Shown: in pieces, positions 42,437-52,074 of the stretch
Layout: each line of letters starts with the position of its first letter
Numbering within the stretch: position 1 is the first letter of the stretch
Source: Lichenicola sp964236105
Lineage (GTDB): Bacteria; Pseudomonadota; Alphaproteobacteria; Acetobacterales; Acetobacteraceae
DNA: 64,000 nt
Assembly: GCA_964236105.1 (NCBI GenBank)
Contig: CAXSBC010000007.1
Coordinates: 124,001 to 188,000, forward strand
Direction of reading: 5' to 3'
Translations under genes and position numbers: made by a program
Notes under the pieces: generated by a model
Database searches by the model: none
Seen by the model: the letters and a program-made list of their open reading frames with translations, nothing else
Told to the model about the DNA's origin: nothing

Positions 42437-45035
42437 CGTGTCGGACCTTCTTTCTGGTGCGTGGCGCATCGCTCGCAGCACCCGGCAGCTCGCGCGCCGC
42501 ACTGGTGAAACCGTCCCATGGATCGGCCTTCCGCTTCGCGAGCCGCGCCGGGATGGTGCGCAGGGTGAAGGCCTGCGGGTCGAGCCTGTCCGTCACCTCG
42601 CGCCAGGCGAGCGGCGTCGCCACCCCGGCCCCCGGCCGGGCTCTCGGCGAATAGGACGCGATCGCCGTCGAGCCGAGGCCGTTGCGCAGCCAGTCCACCA
42701 GGATCCTGCCCTGGCGGTCGGCCTTGCGCGTGGTCGAGAGGTAGCGATCCGGCGCGTCCGCCTCCATCGCCTCGGCGAATGTCCGGCACCAGGCCCGGAC
42801 GCCGTCCCAGCTCGTGGTCGTGCGCACCGGGGCGACCACGTGCAGGCCTTTGCCGCCGGAGGTGCGGCAGAACGCCGCGAGCCCGAGCGCCTCGAGCCGC
42901 GCCTTCACCTCCTTCGCCGCGCGCACGATCGCCGGCATGCCGACCCCGTCGCCCGGATCGAGATCGAACACCAGCCGGTCGGCATGCAGCGGATCGCCGC
43001 CGCCGGACCCCCAGCTATGCAGCTCGATCGCCGCGATCTGGGCAGCGCCGAGCAGTCCCGGGACCGTGTCGATGGTCACGTAGGGCGCGCCGTCCGCTTC
43101 CGCCTCGCGCAGGCCGTCCGGCATGCCGCGGCCGAGATGCTTCTGGAAGAAGGTCTCGCCCTCGATCCCGTCCGGCACCCGCACGAAGGCGAGCGGCCGG
43201 CCGACGATGCCGGGTGCCGCCGCAGCACCGACCGCCTGCCAGTAGGCGGCGAGGTCGCGCTTGGTGATCGCGGGACCCGTCGCATCCGCCGGCCACAGCT
43301 CGCGCCCGGCATGGCTGATCCGCTGGCCGCCGATCTCGACGGCGTCGCGCTCGATCTTCCTGGCCACGACGATGCCGCCGCGCGTCGGCGTTCTGGCGCT
43401 CCGCCCGCCCTTGGCGCCACGGAGCTCGATCCGCCTGACGTCCGATGGCGGCACCGGCCGGATCACGTCGGCTGCCGGCTTGTCCTCGCGCAGCCCCAGG
43501 AAGCTCGCGTGGCGGACCATGCCGCCGCCGGTGAAGCCGGCGAAGCCGATCTCGGCCACCAGCTCCGGCCTGACCCAGATCGTGTCGCGCGGCGGCTTTT
43601 CCGTGCCCAGCAGGCTCTGCGGCCGGTCGTCTCGGAGCGCCTCCAACCGGTCCGTCAGCGTGCGCAGCATGCGTGCCGAGAAGCCGGTGCCGCAGCCGCC
43701 GAGGAAATAGAGCTGCCCGGCCTCGTCGTGAAAGCCGAGCTGCAGCGACCCCAGCCCCTGCCTTGCCCCGGCAGGCGGGGTGTAGCCCAGCACCACGAAC
43801 TCCTCGCGGTTCTGGCACTTCACCTTGAGCCAGTCGCCGCCCCGCCCGGCCCGGTAGGGCGCGTCCAGCCGCTTGCAGATGATGCCCTCCAGGCCGATCG
43901 CGCAGGCCTCCTGACGCACCCGGGCCGCGTCGGACCGCAGCTGCTCGCTGAACCGCAGCGGCCCCGCCTCGGGCACCGCCTGCATCGCCGTCTCCAGTGC
44001 GCTCCGCCGCTCCGACAGCGGCAGCGGCCGCAGGTCGCGGCCGTCCAGATGCAGCAGGTCGAACACATAGAACAGCAGGGGCCTGGTTCGCCCGCTCGAG
44101 AAGGCGTCCTGCAGCCGGGCGAAGCTCGACACCCCGTCCGGCCCGAGCGCCACCAGCTCGCCGTCGAGCATCAGCCTGACCGGCTGCATCGCCGCAACCG
44201 CCCCGCGCAGCGCCGGCAGCTTGCCCGTCCAGTCCAGCCCGTTGCGGGTGATGATGCGCACGTCCTGGCCATCCTTGCGGACGAGCATGCGGTAGCCGTC
44301 GAACTTCACCTCGCTGACCCAGCCCTCGCCGACGGGCGGGCTCTGCGCCAGTTGGGCCAGCTGTGGGGCCTGCGTCTCGGGCGGAGGCTGGCCGCCCCCG
44401 GCCGCTGCCTTCGCCGTCTTCGCGCGCGGCCTGGCCTTGCCCGGCTTCGCGGCCCCGAGCGGGGTCGCTTCCAGCATGGCGGCGTCCGCGCCGGCCCGTT
44501 CGTGGGAATCGTGCTCCTTGATCAGCAGCCAGCTTTCGCCCTTCTCCCGTCCGCGCGGCTTCAGCCGGACCAGCACGAAGCCGCCCTGCAGCCGCTCGCC
44601 CTCGAGCCGGAACTTCAGCTCGCCCTTGGCCAGCGCCGCCGCCGCATCCTCCGCCAGCGGCGTCCAGGTGCCGCGGTCCCAGATCTCGACGGTGCCGGCG
44701 CCGTAGTTGCCCTCGGGGATCACCCCCTCGAAGGTCGCGTAGTCGAGCGGATGGTCCTCGACATGCATCGCCAGCCGCTTGTCGTGCGGATCGAGCGACG
44801 GCCCCTTCGGCACCGCCCAGCTCCACAGCACGCCGTCATGCTCGAGCCGGAAATCCCAGTGCAGGCGGGACGCGTCGTGCTTCTGCACCACGAAGATCGG
44901 CTGCGATACGGCCTGTCCTGCGCCGGCGTCCCGCCCGGCCCCGCTGGCCGGCGGCGGCTCCGGCGTCTGCGCGAAATCGCGCATCTCGCCGTAGGAACGT
45001 CTCGCCTCGCCGGGACCGGTCGAACGGAATGCCAT
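42429..45035 (-). CDS. ligD: ATP-dependent DNA ligase D (phosphoesterase-ligase-polymerase)
   Basis: LigD repairs Ku-bound breaks. From ATG 45035 the protein has 868 residues, in the order PE-ligase-polymerase. The 3'-phosphoesterase (about 45-180) shows HDASRLHWDFRLEHDG with its His/Asp metal ligands. The ligase (about 235-540) has the adenylated lysine K244 in SEVKFDGYRM. The primase-like polymerase (about 575-840) has the acidic pair in LVFDLDPGDG. This is the common order in alphaproteobacteria; mycobacteria place the polymerase first. An Ala/Lys-rich linker joins the first two domains. The start could be 44984. It is divergent from the debranching-enzyme gene. Confidence 0.95.
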   Translation of the reverse strand: MAFRSTGPGEARRSYGEMRDFAQTPEPPPASGAGRDAGAGQAVSQPIFVVQKHDASRLHWDFRLEHDGVLWSWAVPKGPSLDPHDKRLAMHVEDHPLDYATFEGVIPEGNYGAGTVEIWDRGTWTPLAEDAAAALAKGELKFRLEGERLQGGFVLVRLKPRGREKGESWLLIKEHDSHERAGADAAMLEATPLGAAKPGKARPRAKTAKAAAGGGQPPPETQAPQLAQLAQSPPVGEGWVSEVKFDGYRMLVRKDGQDVRIITRNGLDWTGKLPALRGAVAAMQPVRLMLDGELVALGPDGVSSFARLQDAFSSGRTRPLLFYVFDLLHLDGRDLRPLPLSERRSALETAMQAVPEAGPLRFSEQLRSDAARVRQEACAIGLEGIICKRLDAPYRAGRGGDWLKVKCQNREEFVVLGYTPPAGARQGLGSLQLGFHDEAGQLYFLGGCGTGFSARMLRTLTDRLEALRDDRPQSLLGTEKPPRDTIWVRPELVAEIGFAGFTGGGMVRHASFLGLREDKPAADVIRPVPPSDVRRIELRGAKGGRSARTPTRGGIVVARKIERDAVEIGGQRISHAGRELWPADATGPAITKRDLAAYWQAVGAAAAPGIVGRPLAFVRVPDGIEGETFFQKHLGRGMPDGLREAEADGAPYVTIDTVPGLLGAAQIAAIELHSWGSGGGDPLHADRLVFDLDPGDGVGMPAIVRAAKEVKARLEALGLAAFCRTSGGKGLHVVAPVRTTTSWDGVRAWCRTFAEAMEADAPDRYLSTTRKADRQGRILVDWLRNGLGSTAIASYSPRARPGAGVATPLAWREVTDRLDPQAFTLRTIPARLAKRKADPWDGFTSAARELPGAASDAPRTRKKVRHDG

Positions 45036-45151
45036 GCCCGGTGGAACGTTCGCTTCTTCCTGCGGTTGCGAGGTTGCACCCTCCTGCAATCCGCCCACAC
45101 TGCGTCCTGCCGCTCCGGACTTCCGGGACGGCCCCCCGCAAGGATCATCGC

Positions 45152-47374
45152 TTGGATACCCAGCCCGACCGTCCGATCAGCAGCCCGGCTCCCGTTCCGG
45201 CTGCCGACACCGACCCGCCGGCGCCGCAGGACAGCTACCCGGTCGGCGCCAGCGCCATGATGTCGGAGCGCAGGCTGCACACGCTGAAATACGGCGACCT
45301 GTTCGGGGTCTACGACCAGAACGGCAACATCCTGTCCGGTCCCGGCATCGCCGACGGGCTGTACTATCTCGACACCCGCCATTTGTCGTCGCTGTCGCTG
45401 TCGATCTGCGGCCAGTCGCCGATCCTGCTCAGCGCGACCTTGCGCGAGAACAACGCGACCCTGTCCTGCGACCTGACCAACCCCGACCTGCAGCATGACG
45501 GCCGCACGCTCGGCCACGACCTGCTGCATCTGCGGCGCACGCTGTTCCTGCGCGACCAGATCTCGTTCGAGCGGCTGCAGGTGCGCAACTACGACGTGGT
45601 CGCGCACAGCGTCGTCATCGAGGTGGCCTTCCGCGGCGACTTCGCCGACCTGTTCGAGGCGCGCGGCACCAAGCGCCTGCGCCGCGGCGTGCTGCGGCCG
45701 CCCGAGGTCGGCACCGACACCGTGCTGCTCGCCTATGACGGGCTCGACGACCGGCTGCGCACCACGCGGCTGCGCTTCGCGCCGCAGCCCGAGCGGCTGA
45801 CCGCCGGCAGCGCCCGCTTTGCCCTCACGCTGCAGCCCGGCCAGCGCCAGCTCATCCATATCGAGATCGCCTGCGATCCCGCCGAGGCGCCCGCACGCGG
45901 CGTCGCGGAAGCGTTCCTGTCCTCGATGGTCGAGGCGAGGCGGGCGCTGCGCGTGGCGTCCGCGCGCGCCGCCGCGATCGCCTCCTCGAACGAGATCTTC
46001 AACGAGGCGATCCGTCGCTGCATCTGCGACATCTACATGCTGCTCACCGACAAGCCGGACGGGCCGTACCCGTATGCCGGCGTGCCCTGGTACAGCACCG
46101 CGTTCGGCCGCGACGCGCTGATCACCGCGATGCAGACGCTGTGGCTCGACCCCACCATCGCGCTCGGCGTGCTGCGCTATCTGGCCCGCCACCAGGCCGC
46201 CACCGAGGACCCGGTCGCCGACGCCGAGCCCGGCAAGATCCTACACGAGGTCCGTCACGGCGAGATGGCCGAGCTCGGCGAGGTGCCGTTCCGCCACTAT
46301 TACGGCAGCGTCGACTCCACGCCGCTGTTCGTCATGCTGGCCGGCGACTACCTGGAGCGCACCGGCGACGTCGCGGCCCTGGCCGGCCTGTGGCCGAACA
46401 TCGAGCGCGCGATCGACTGGATCACGCGCTATGGCGACCGCGACAATGACGGCTTCGTCGAATATGGCCGGCGCAACCAGGACGGGCTGGTCAACCAGGG
46501 CTGGAAGGACAGCTTCGACTCGATCTTCCACGACGACGGCACGCTCGCCGAAGGCCCGATCGCGCTGTGCGAGGTGCAGGGCTACGTCTATGCCGCGCGG
46601 CGCGCCGCCGCCTCGATCGCGCGGCGCATCGGCCATACGGCGTTCGCCGATCGCATGACCGTGGAAGCCGACCGGCTGCGCTCGGCCTTCAACGCCGCCT
46701 TCTGGATCGAGGAGCTCGGCACCTACGCCATCGCGCTGGACGGGCAGAAGCGCCCCTGCCGGGTGCGCTCCTCCAATGCCGGCCACCTGCTGATCTCCGG
46801 CATCGTGCCGGAGGACCGCGCCGCCCGGGTCATCGCCGGGCTGATGAGCCGGAACTTCTTTTCCGGCTGGGGCGTGCGCACGATCCCGATGGGCGAGGCG
46901 CGCTACAATCCGATGGCCTACCATAACGGCTCGGTCTGGCCGCACGACAACGCCCTGATCGCGCTCGGCTGCGCCCGCTACGGCTTCAAGGACGAGGCGG
47001 CGCGGATCTTCGGCGGCCTGTTCGACGCCTCGCTCTATGCCGACCTCCGCCGTCTGCCCGAGCTGTTCTGCGGCTTCGCCCGCCAGCGCGGCGAGGGCCC
47101 GGTGCGCTATCCGGTCGCCTGCTCCCCGCAGGCCTGGGCGGCGGCGACCCTGCCGTCCCTGCTGCAGGCGACGCTGGGCCTGCGCTTCGATCCGTTCACG
47201 GTGACGGTGCATTTCGAGCGGCCGCGGCTGCCGCCCTTCCTCGACGAGGTGACGCTCTACAACCTGGCCGTCGGCGGCGGGCAGGTCACCGTGCATCTGC
47301 AGCGCGTCGGCACCGAGGTGGCGCTCAACGTCATCGAGCGCATCGGCCCGATCAAGGTGCAGCTGACCAGCTGA
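45152..47374 (+). CDS. Amylo-alpha-1,6-glucosidase-like (glycogen debranching) protein
   Basis: 740 residues from TTG 45152, chosen because AAGGA lies seven bases ahead; ATG 45257 or 45260 would shorten the tail only. The N-terminal beta domain (GDE_N_bis; KYGDLFGVYDQNGNIL, LYYLDTRHLSSL) is followed by an (alpha/alpha)6 barrel (about 300-700) with PWYSTAFGRDALITAMQTLW and WKDSFDSIF. SNAGHLLISGIV and the acidic motif NGSVWPHDNALIA come next. These enzymes hydrolyse alpha-1,6 or other alpha-glucosidic branches in glycogen-like or trehalose-like glucans. No signal peptide, so cytoplasmic. No glg genes are adjacent. Confidence 0.88.
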   Translation: MDTQPDRPISSPAPVPAADTDPPAPQDSYPVGASAMMSERRLHTLKYGDLFGVYDQNGNILSGPGIADGLYYLDTRHLSSLSLSICGQSPILLSATLRENNATLSCDLTNPDLQHDGRTLGHDLLHLRRTLFLRDQISFERLQVRNYDVVAHSVVIEVAFRGDFADLFEARGTKRLRRGVLRPPEVGTDTVLLAYDGLDDRLRTTRLRFAPQPERLTAGSARFALTLQPGQRQLIHIEIACDPAEAPARGVAEAFLSSMVEARRALRVASARAAAIASSNEIFNEAIRRCICDIYMLLTDKPDGPYPYAGVPWYSTAFGRDALITAMQTLWLDPTIALGVLRYLARHQAATEDPVADAEPGKILHEVRHGEMAELGEVPFRHYYGSVDSTPLFVMLAGDYLERTGDVAALAGLWPNIERAIDWITRYGDRDNDGFVEYGRRNQDGLVNQGWKDSFDSIFHDDGTLAEGPIALCEVQGYVYAARRAAASIARRIGHTAFADRMTVEADRLRSAFNAAFWIEELGTYAIALDGQKRPCRVRSSNAGHLLISGIVPEDRAARVIAGLMSRNFFSGWGVRTIPMGEARYNPMAYHNGSVWPHDNALIALGCARYGFKDEAARIFGGLFDASLYADLRRLPELFCGFARQRGEGPVRYPVACSPQAWAAATLPSLLQATLGLRFDPFTVTVHFERPRLPPFLDEVTLYNLAVGGGQVTVHLQRVGTEVALNVIERIGPIKVQLTS

Positions 47375-47475
47375 TCCATCGGCCAGCCGCGACCGGCGCG
47401 GCCGCGTTCTTGTCGCGCGCAGGCGGAGGGCGCACCTCCATTGCGGGCGACAGCCCCTGACGTCGGAGACACCCC

Positions 47476-48483
47476 ATGCGCGCCATCGGCTACCGGACCC
47501 CAGGCCCCATCGCCGCCGACGCCTCGCTCGTCGATATCGAGCTGGACCGGCCGGAGCCCGGCCGGCGCGACCTGCTGGTCGCGGTGCGGGCGGTGTCGGT
47601 CAATCCGGTCGACACCAAGGTCCGCAGCCGCGTCGCTCCGGAGGAGGGCGGCTGGAAGGTGCTCGGCTGGGATGCGGCGGGAACCGTCGTGGCGGCCGGG
47701 CCGGACGCCGCCGCCCGGCCGGGCGACGCGGTGTTCTATGCCGGCGCGCTCGACCGCCCGGGCGCCAATGCCGAGTTCCATCTGGTCGATGAGCGGATCG
47801 TCGGCCGCAAGCCCGCCTCGCTCGACTTCGCCGAGGCGGCGGCGCTGCCGCTCACCGCCATCACCGCCTGGGAGGCCCTGTTCGACCGGCTCGACGTGTC
47901 GCGTCCGGTGCCGGACGCTGCGCCCGTGCTGCTGATCGTCGGCGGTGCCGGCGGCGTCGGCTCGATCGCGGTGCAGCTCGCCCGCCGGCTGACCGGGCTG
48001 ACGGTGGTGGCGACCGCCTCGCGCCCGGAGACCGCCGACTGGGTCCGCGCGCTGGGCGCGCATCACGTGGTCGACCATTCCAGGCCGCTGGCGGCCGAGG
48101 TCGCGGCGCTCGGGCTGGGCGCGCCCGCCTTCGTGTTCTCGACCACCGGCACCGACCGGCATCTGGCGGAGATCGCCGAGCTGATCGCGCCGCAGGGCCG
48201 CTTCGCGCTGATCGACGATCCGGCGACGCTCGACATCGTGGCCTTCAAGCGCAAGAGCGTCTCGGTGCACTGGGAGTTCATGTTCACCCGCTCGATGTTC
48301 GACACCGACATGGCAGCCCAGGGCGCGCTGCTGAACGAGGTCTCGCGGCTGGTCGATGCCGGCGTGCTGCGCACCACCCTGGCCGAGCGTTACGGGAGCA
48401 TCGACGCGGCGAACCTGAAGCGCGCCCACCGGCTGATCGAGAGCGGCACGGCGCGCGGCAAGATCGTGCTCGAAGGCTTCTGA
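47476..48483 (+). CDS. Zinc-independent MDR-superfamily NAD(P)H:quinone/alcohol oxidoreductase
   Basis: 335 residues. The N-terminal GroES-like domain has VSVNPVDTKVRSR and LGWDAAGTVVAAG; the cysteine/histidine zinc ligands of alcohol dehydrogenases are missing. The Rossmann domain starts LLIVGGAGGVGSIAVQLARRL with a GGxGGVG loop, then HHVVDHSRPL. The C-terminal RAHRLIESGTARGKIVLEGF is typical of the zinc-binding-alcohol-dehydrogenase-family (ZADH/quinone oxidoreductase-like) proteins. It probably reduces quinones or enones with NADPH. It stands alone between the debranching enzyme and a convergent ABC operon. Confidence 0.88.
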   Translation: MRAIGYRTPGPIAADASLVDIELDRPEPGRRDLLVAVRAVSVNPVDTKVRSRVAPEEGGWKVLGWDAAGTVVAAGPDAAARPGDAVFYAGALDRPGANAEFHLVDERIVGRKPASLDFAEAAALPLTAITAWEALFDRLDVSRPVPDAAPVLLIVGGAGGVGSIAVQLARRLTGLTVVATASRPETADWVRALGAHHVVDHSRPLAAEVAALGLGAPAFVFSTTGTDRHLAEIAELIAPQGRFALIDDPATLDIVAFKRKSVSVHWEFMFTRSMFDTDMAAQGALLNEVSRLVDAGVLRTTLAERYGSIDAANLKRAHRLIESGTARGKIVLEGF

Positions 48484-48507
48484 CGCCGCCCGGGGCGCCG
48501 CTGCCGG

Positions 48508-49359
48508 TCAGAGCACCGGCACCGCTCCCGCCGCATACCGCTCCAGGATATCGTCCACCGGCCCGTCGGCGACGACCCGCCCGGCCTGCAGCCACAGCAG
48601 CCGGGTGCACCAGGTGCGCAGCACGTCGGGGTTGTGCGAGGTCAGCACCAGGATCTCGGCGCCGCGCACCACCGTCTCCAGCCGGGCATGCGCCTTGTCG
48701 CGGAACTTGGAGTCGCCCGCCATGAACCACTCGTCCATCAGCAGCACCTGCGGCGCGATCGCGGTGGCGAGGCCGAAGCCCAGCCTGACCACCATGCCGG
48801 ACGAATACACCCGCACCGGCAGCTCCAGGAACGGCCCGAGGGCGGCGAACGCCTCGACATCGGCCTCCAGCGCCCGGACCGCGGCCCGCGACAGGCCGAC
48901 ATAGCGGCCGCGCAGCCGGATGTTCTCCCGGCCGGTGAGGTCGAGGTTCATGCCGAAGTTGGTGTCCAGCAGCGTGTTGATGCTGCCATGGACATGGATC
49001 CGCCCGGCCACCGGCTCGTAGATGCCGCCCAGCACCCGCAGCAGGCTCGACTTGCCCGCGCCGTTATGGCCGACGATGCCGAGCCGCTCGCCGGACACGA
49101 TCCGGAAGCTGACATGGCGCAGCGCCTGCACCACCACCCGCCTGGTGCGGTCCGCGGCGACGGCGCCGCCGGTGGTGCCGGTGGCGCGCGGGCCCACCCG
49201 GCTGAAGGCCATCGACAGTACGGTCTTCTTCAGCGAGCGCGCGCCGCCATGGTAGAGCGGGAAATCGAGCGACAGGTCGTCGACCTCGATGACGGCGCCG
49301 CCGCGTGCCGGCGACAGGCCGGCGGCGACCGGGTCCAGCTCGGCGGGCGGCCCGTCCAT
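48508..49359 (-). CDS. ABC transporter ATPase for polysaccharide/O-antigen export (Wzt/KpsT type)
   Basis: 283 residues. Walker A is GHNGAGKSSLLRVL, the signature motif is VYSSGMVVRLGFGLA (a divergent C-loop typical of polysaccharide exporters) and Walker B is VLLMDEWFMAGD. The TLLDTNFGMNLDLTGRENI segment is diagnostic for the Wzt/KpsT/TagH branch. No C-terminal carbohydrate-binding domain is present, so the exporter is of the KpsT or Wzt-short type. It starts four bases after the permease gene. Together they would move a lipid-linked polysaccharide across the inner membrane. Confidence 0.92.
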   Translation of the reverse strand: MDGPPAELDPVAAGLSPARGGAVIEVDDLSLDFPLYHGGARSLKKTVLSMAFSRVGPRATGTTGGAVAADRTRRVVVQALRHVSFRIVSGERLGIVGHNGAGKSSLLRVLGGIYEPVAGRIHVHGSINTLLDTNFGMNLDLTGRENIRLRGRYVGLSRAAVRALEADVEAFAALGPFLELPVRVYSSGMVVRLGFGLATAIAPQVLLMDEWFMAGDSKFRDKAHARLETVVRGAEILVLTSHNPDVLRTWCTRLLWLQAGRVVADGPVDDILERYAAGAVPVL

Positions 49360-49363
49360 CCCG

Positions 49364-50308
49364 TCAGATCCAGAACGCGATGCGCGGCCGCGCGCGCACG
49401 AACACGAGCCAGGAGGCCAGCCACAGCAGCGCGCTGTAGCCGAGCGCCGAGCCCCAGATCAGCGCGCTCGGCGTGACGCTGAGCAGCGGCGCGCGCACCA
49501 CCTCGAGCAGCGAGTCGAACGGGTTGAGCGGCAGCCACCAGCCACGCGCGCCGAGCTGCGACGGCTTCCAGATCACCGGCGTGATGTAGTAGGCGATCTG
49601 CATCAGCGAGCCCACGATCGGCGGCACGTCGCGGAACCGGGCGCAGATGCTGCCGAGCAGGTAGCAGGCCGCCGCCCCGTCCAGCAGCCACAGCGCCAGC
49701 CCCGGCAGCGACAGCAGCGCGTGCATCCCGGGCCAGGCGCCGAAGATCGCGAACACCACCAGCGGCACCACCACGTTGTGGCCGAGCACGATGACGTTGC
49801 TGACGACGGTGCGCAGCACCTGCACGGTGAAGGGCATGCGCATCGAGCGGATGGTCTGGTCGGCGCCGAGGAAGCTGTTGCAGGCATCGCTGGTCAGGCC
49901 GCCGATGCCGGCCTGCCAGAGGATCACCGACACCGCCAGGAACGGCAGGTAGTCGCGCAGCACGATTCCGAACAGCATGCCGTAGATGAAGCCCATCGAG
50001 CCGACCATCACCGCACTCGACAGCGTCAGCCAGAGCGGCCCGAGTGCCGAGCCGCGATAGCGCAGCTTGATGTCGAGCCAGCCGAGCGCCAGCGCCAGCC
50101 GCCACAGCGCCAGCCCGTCCCGCAGATCGGCCCAGGCCGCGAGCTCGCGCGAGCCGCGGCCGGTGCGGGCGTCGAGCCGCAGGTCCTGCGGATAGGACAT
50201 CGCGGGCACCGCCGGACGTGCCGTCCGGGACGGCGACTCGCGTGCGGCATCGCCTGCGGCCTGGTCCATGGCCGACGGACGCTCCGACGCGGGCGGGGGG
50301 GCATTCAT
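49364..50308 (-). CDS. ABC transporter permease for polysaccharide/O-antigen export (Wzm/KpsM type)
   Basis: 314 residues with a polar N-terminal tail of about 70 residues and six hydrophobic helices of the ABC-2 type. The amphipathic helix LGWLDIKLRYRGSALGPLWLTL is the family hallmark, and GFIYGMLFGI and AYYITPVIWKPSQL match Wzm/KpsM permeases. It precedes the ATPase gene by four bases. The partner outer-membrane genes (kpsD/wza-like) and polymer synthesis genes are not beside it, although glycosyltransferases occur elsewhere in the window. Confidence 0.92.
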   Translation of the reverse strand: MNAPPPASERPSAMDQAAGDAARESPSRTARPAVPAMSYPQDLRLDARTGRGSRELAAWADLRDGLALWRLALALGWLDIKLRYRGSALGPLWLTLSSAVMVGSMGFIYGMLFGIVLRDYLPFLAVSVILWQAGIGGLTSDACNSFLGADQTIRSMRMPFTVQVLRTVVSNVIVLGHNVVVPLVVFAIFGAWPGMHALLSLPGLALWLLDGAAACYLLGSICARFRDVPPIVGSLMQIAYYITPVIWKPSQLGARGWWLPLNPFDSLLEVVRAPLLSVTPSALIWGSALGYSALLWLASWLVFVRARPRIAFWI

Positions 50309-50595
50309 CGTCGGGGCGTAGCCGATCCGGCAGGACGCGGCAACACGATTGGCGGCGCGGGTCCGGATCGTCGCGCCGCGCTGCGGAAAGCTGGCGTCCC
50401 ATCCGGTTGATGTTGCGGCAATTCGGGATGCAGGCTAATGGCTGAGCGGGGGCTTCTGCTCATCGCTGGCTGGCTTCCGTTCGTCGCCGGCTGCGCCTTG
50501 CGGATCGATGTCGGACGGAGCGGCGGCGACGGTGCGGCTGCCGCGCTACCCGACCGTCCGGCCATGCGTCGGACACGCTGGAGAAGTCAGACCCG

Positions 50596-52074
50596 ATGAC
50601 GCGACCCGCCAGCCGCCGCGCCGACAGCCCGTCTCCAGCCGCCGCCTCGCGGCGGGTCCGGCCGTCGGGCCGCCTGCCTGGCGTCTTGTGCTCGATCTCC
50701 ATGCTGGGCCTGCTCGCCGCCTGCGCCGGCACGCCGGATCGTCCTGAGATCCCGGTGGCGCAGGAGACCGCGCGCTATCAGGCGCATGCCCGCAGCTACT
50801 ACGCGCCGCCAGGGCCCCCCGACGACCCGTGGGGTCCCTACATCCAGGAGGCCTCCAGGCGCTACGACGTGCCCGATGCCTGGATCCGCGCGGTGATCGG
50901 CCGCGAATCCGGCGGCCAGCAGTTCAGGAACGGCGAGCTCACCACCTCGCCGGTCGGCGCGATGGGGCTGATGCAGCTCATGGCGCCCACCTATGACGAC
51001 CTGCGCGCCCAGTACAGGCTCGGCGACGACGCGTTCGAGCCGCACGACAACATCATGGCCGGTACCGCCTATATCCGCCAGATGTACGACATCTACGGCG
51101 CGCCGGGCTTTCTCGCCGCCTACAATACCGGTCCCGGCCGACTCGACGACTTCCTGACCAAGAACCGCTCGCTGCCGCGCGAGACCCGGCAGTATGTCGC
51201 CATTATCGGTCCGCAGATCGCCGGCATCTGGCCGAACAACCGCTCGCAGGCCGACCTGATGGTGGCGAGCCACGCCGGCGGGTCCGATGCCCAGTATGCG
51301 TCCGCGCAGAGCAGCGACGAGACCAGCTCGGTCCGCACCGCCTGGAGCCGGCGCCGCGACCTGAACCAGGATGCCGACCAGCCGGTGCAGGTCGCGGAGG
51401 CTCCCGCCGCCGGTGCCGGCGTCGCGGCTCCCGCCTATACCCGCGCCTGGGACAGCCTTCCGGCCGCGCGTCCGGTCAGGCTCGCTGGCGCCACGACGGA
51501 CGCCGGCAGCGTGCGGGCCGCCTGGGCCGCGCGATCCGGCGGCACTCCGGCGCCCGTCGCCGATGCGGCGCCGGTCGTGGTCGCCAGCGCCGAGCCGTCG
51601 TCGCAGACCTGGACCCCGGCCCCGACGCCGATGCAGCTCATGGAGCCGATCGCCGAACCGGCCGCCGCCGCTCCGGCGACGGTCCGCGCCGCCGCCCCGG
51701 CGCCCGCGCGCTATGCCGCCGTGACCGAGGCGGCGCGTCGCAGCCGCTTCCACCTGATCCGTCCCGCCATGGCGGAGCCGGCGCCGCTGCTGCGCGATGT
51801 CGGCCGCAGCGGCGGACCGCGCACCTGGTCGATCCAGGTCGGGGCCTTCGGCACGCCTGCCCAGGCCAGCCAGGCTGCCGGTGCCGCGCAGTCGCATGCG
51901 CCGAGCCTGTATCATGCGCGCGCCGAGATCGCCGGCATCCGGCAGGGCCGCAGCGCCAAGGTGTATCGCGCCCGGCTGACCGGCCTGTCGCGGAGCGATG
52001 CGCTGCAGGCGTGCGAGCGCCTGAGCCACGGCCGGTCCGATTGCATGGTGGTGTCGCCCGATGCGCGTTCCTAA
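50596..52074 (+). CDS. Lytic transglycosylase (SLT domain) lipoprotein with C-terminal SPOR domain
   Basis: 492 residues. A lipoprotein signal (ISMLGLLAACAG, cysteine C43) follows a long polar N-terminus, so the true start may be downstream. The SLT domain (about 80-215) has the catalytic glutamate E104 in VIGRESGGQQF, and AMGLMQLMAPTYDD and AAYNTGPGRL. A long Ala/Pro-rich linker leads to a SPOR domain (about 410-485; WSIQVGAFGTPAQA), which binds denuded septal glycan. The enzyme cleaves peptidoglycan glycan strands, probably at the division site. Its end overlaps the peroxiredoxin gene by 14 bases. Confidence 0.92.
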   Translation: MTRPASRRADSPSPAAASRRVRPSGRLPGVLCSISMLGLLAACAGTPDRPEIPVAQETARYQAHARSYYAPPGPPDDPWGPYIQEASRRYDVPDAWIRAVIGRESGGQQFRNGELTTSPVGAMGLMQLMAPTYDDLRAQYRLGDDAFEPHDNIMAGTAYIRQMYDIYGAPGFLAAYNTGPGRLDDFLTKNRSLPRETRQYVAIIGPQIAGIWPNNRSQADLMVASHAGGSDAQYASAQSSDETSSVRTAWSRRRDLNQDADQPVQVAEAPAAGAGVAAPAYTRAWDSLPAARPVRLAGATTDAGSVRAAWAARSGGTPAPVADAAPVVVASAEPSSQTWTPAPTPMQLMEPIAEPAAAAPATVRAAAPAPARYAAVTEAARRSRFHLIRPAMAEPAPLLRDVGRSGGPRTWSIQVGAFGTPAQASQAAGAAQSHAPSLYHARAEIAGIRQGRSAKVYRARLTGLSRSDALQACERLSHGRSDCMVVSPDARS

